A stretch of 64,000 nt of DNA, taken from positions 537,222 through 601,221 of the forward strand of contig CAADRB010000020.1 in NCBI GenBank assembly GCA_900708905.1, given 5' to 3'. The notes under the pieces were generated by a model. It saw only the letters and a program-made list of their open reading frames with translations, had not been told where the DNA came from and did not search any database. How positions within the stretch are numbered: position 1 is the first letter of the stretch; each line of letters starts with the position of its first letter. Shown piece after piece: positions 63,070 through 64,000 of this stretch. The DNA comes from Hymenolepis diminuta. Its lineage: Eukaryota > Platyhelminthes > Cestoda > Cyclophyllidea > Hymenolepididae. The position numbers and the translations under genes were made by a program.

Positions 63070-63325
63070 TTAGAGAGAATAAGGGCGGGACGATAGAGAA
63101 GTGGAGAGAAGGGAGCGTGGAAGCAGGTAAATGGTACGTGTGTGTGTATGGGAGTGGATACAAAGACAGATACCGAGTCACCTTTGCAAGAACACGCGTG
63201 ATGATGGGTGCAGGTGTACTTTCAAGTAAAACGGGGCAGTTATGGAAAAAAAAGAGAATCGACAAACTCGTCTTGATATGACAGATAGGAGTCGGAGTCA
63301 TAGGAACATGAAGGCGAAAAATAAA
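63070..63325 (+). repeat. Dispersed repeat R1, copy 2
   Basis: The purine-rich first half is followed by GTAAAACGGGGCAGTTATGG, ATATGACAGATAGGAGTC and CATAGGAACATGAAGG, matching 22940-23240 in order and orientation. Confidence 0.65.
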
Positions 63326-63524
63326 CTTATTTTCATAAAAATAACAAGAGTAATTTTGGGAAATGCACTGGGAGTCATCCTTCAAATCTTAGCACTGTTT
63401 TAAATTTTATCTGAATGTAGAATTGCAGTGGACTAAGCAGCATTTGGTCTAAACTCTTGGAAATTGTTTACTGAAGCATCAGTTTTACTCTTACAAACAT
63501 GGGAAAATATATGTTTGAAAGATG

Positions 63525-63690
63525 TAAATATAGCAGCACTAATCCAGTCAGTAAGGCTATTTTTTGAGCTCGATCAAATTAAGAAAATTATTACCTCAAG
63601 GAAATAAAGATTTCCTTTAAGGCTAATTGAATTACAAATGTTTTTCCCAAAATGAGAAGACCAAGAGTCGCGTTTTACCACCTATACATT
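63525..63690 (+). repeat. Dispersed repeat R3, copy 2
   Basis: CACTAATCCAGTCAGTAAGG and AATGAGAAGACCAAGAGTCG match the R3 copy at 39708-39900 in the same order, with an insertion of about 30 bp between the blocks. Confidence 0.5.
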
Positions 63691-64000
63691 GGGGGTCAGG
63701 AGGGAAGTGGTAAACATCTATTCAAGGTACACTGAGAGAGTATACTTATTTTGCGTTTTTTATCATCAGATGCACAATTGATGACAAATCATTTTATTAT
63801 TATGGTAGTGCATAGCTATGAGTCAACATGGCTCCTGTGCAACTTTAAAAACAATGATTATTCTCAAAGAAGAATAAATGATTGATTATTAGCTTGAAAT
63901 TGAAATACTGCTTAGTTTTGTCAATTAATTTGCAAACCCCTAGAGCATCACAAATTAAACAAAAAGAGGAATTCATCAAATATTATACAGTTGTTATTTT

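Larger units (their letters stand above)
60296..64000. other. Intergenic region, repeats only
   Basis: No gene was recognised in the last 3.7 kb. It holds a partial R3 copy (60485-60605), an R1 copy (63070-63325) and an R3 copy (63525-63690). The longest open frame (minus, 63014-63385) is the complement of the purine-rich R1 repeat and shows no protein family. Confidence 0.55.

Noticed and set aside
63014..63385. 123-codon open frame on the minus strand
   Set aside because: It is the complement of the purine-rich R1 repeat; the low complexity explains the lack of stops.

Overview
The window is AT-rich eukaryotic DNA with six protein-coding genes, five of them split by introns. The organism is most likely a parasitic flatworm, with a tapeworm (cestode) favoured. 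Reasons seen in the sequence: introns cluster near 36 nt (35, 36, 35, 38, 39, 42, 44, 45) and near 73 nt (66, 70, 71, 71, 73, 74, 75, 75, 77, 79), which is the two-peaked distribution I recall for tapeworms; the proteins are animal-type but divergent; and decayed mariner-type transposons sit in introns. I cannot name the species.

Layout. A tRNA-Pro(AGG) gene lies at 117-188 (-). Mevalonate diphosphate decarboxylase (MVD) follows at 399-6531 (-), 11 exons joining into one 386-codon frame, with a decayed mariner-type element in its largest intron. RPF1, a Brix-domain ribosome-biogenesis factor, is at 6800-7855 (+), divergent from MVD across 268 bp. A PRDM13-like PR-domain zinc-finger gene is at about 7968-11363 (-), convergent with RPF1, its N-terminal part only partly resolved. 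A CNK/CNKSR scaffold gene (SAM-CRIC-PDZ-PH) is at 14801-20092 (-), 6 exons, 882 aa. A multi-domain acetyl-CoA carboxylase (ACC) fills 24598-55346 (+), about 32 exons and 2,680 aa. A single-exon divergent AGC-like protein kinase is at 59089-60267 (+). The rest is intron and intergenic sequence carrying dispersed repeats.

Functional picture. MVD makes isopentenyl diphosphate for isoprenoids and ACC makes malonyl-CoA. Parasitic flatworms are reported to lack de novo sterol and fatty-acid synthesis, so these genes more likely serve dolichol, ubiquinone and prenylation (MVD) and fatty-acid elongation (ACC). CNK is a scaffold for Ras-Raf signalling, RPF1 acts in 60S subunit assembly, and PRDM13-like proteins are transcription factors in neural development. 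There is no operon-like arrangement.

I did not find an obviously new multi-gene system. The items most worth a second look are the intronless kinase with DFD in place of DFG and QLD in place of HRD, the EVMKL biotinylation motif of ACC, two mariner-type elements with recognisable terminal inverted repeats, a tandem-repeat/SINE/mariner island in ACC intron 3, and a GC-AG 36-nt intron in RPF1. All gene models come from reading the sequence by eye, with reading-frame closure across exon junctions as the main check.
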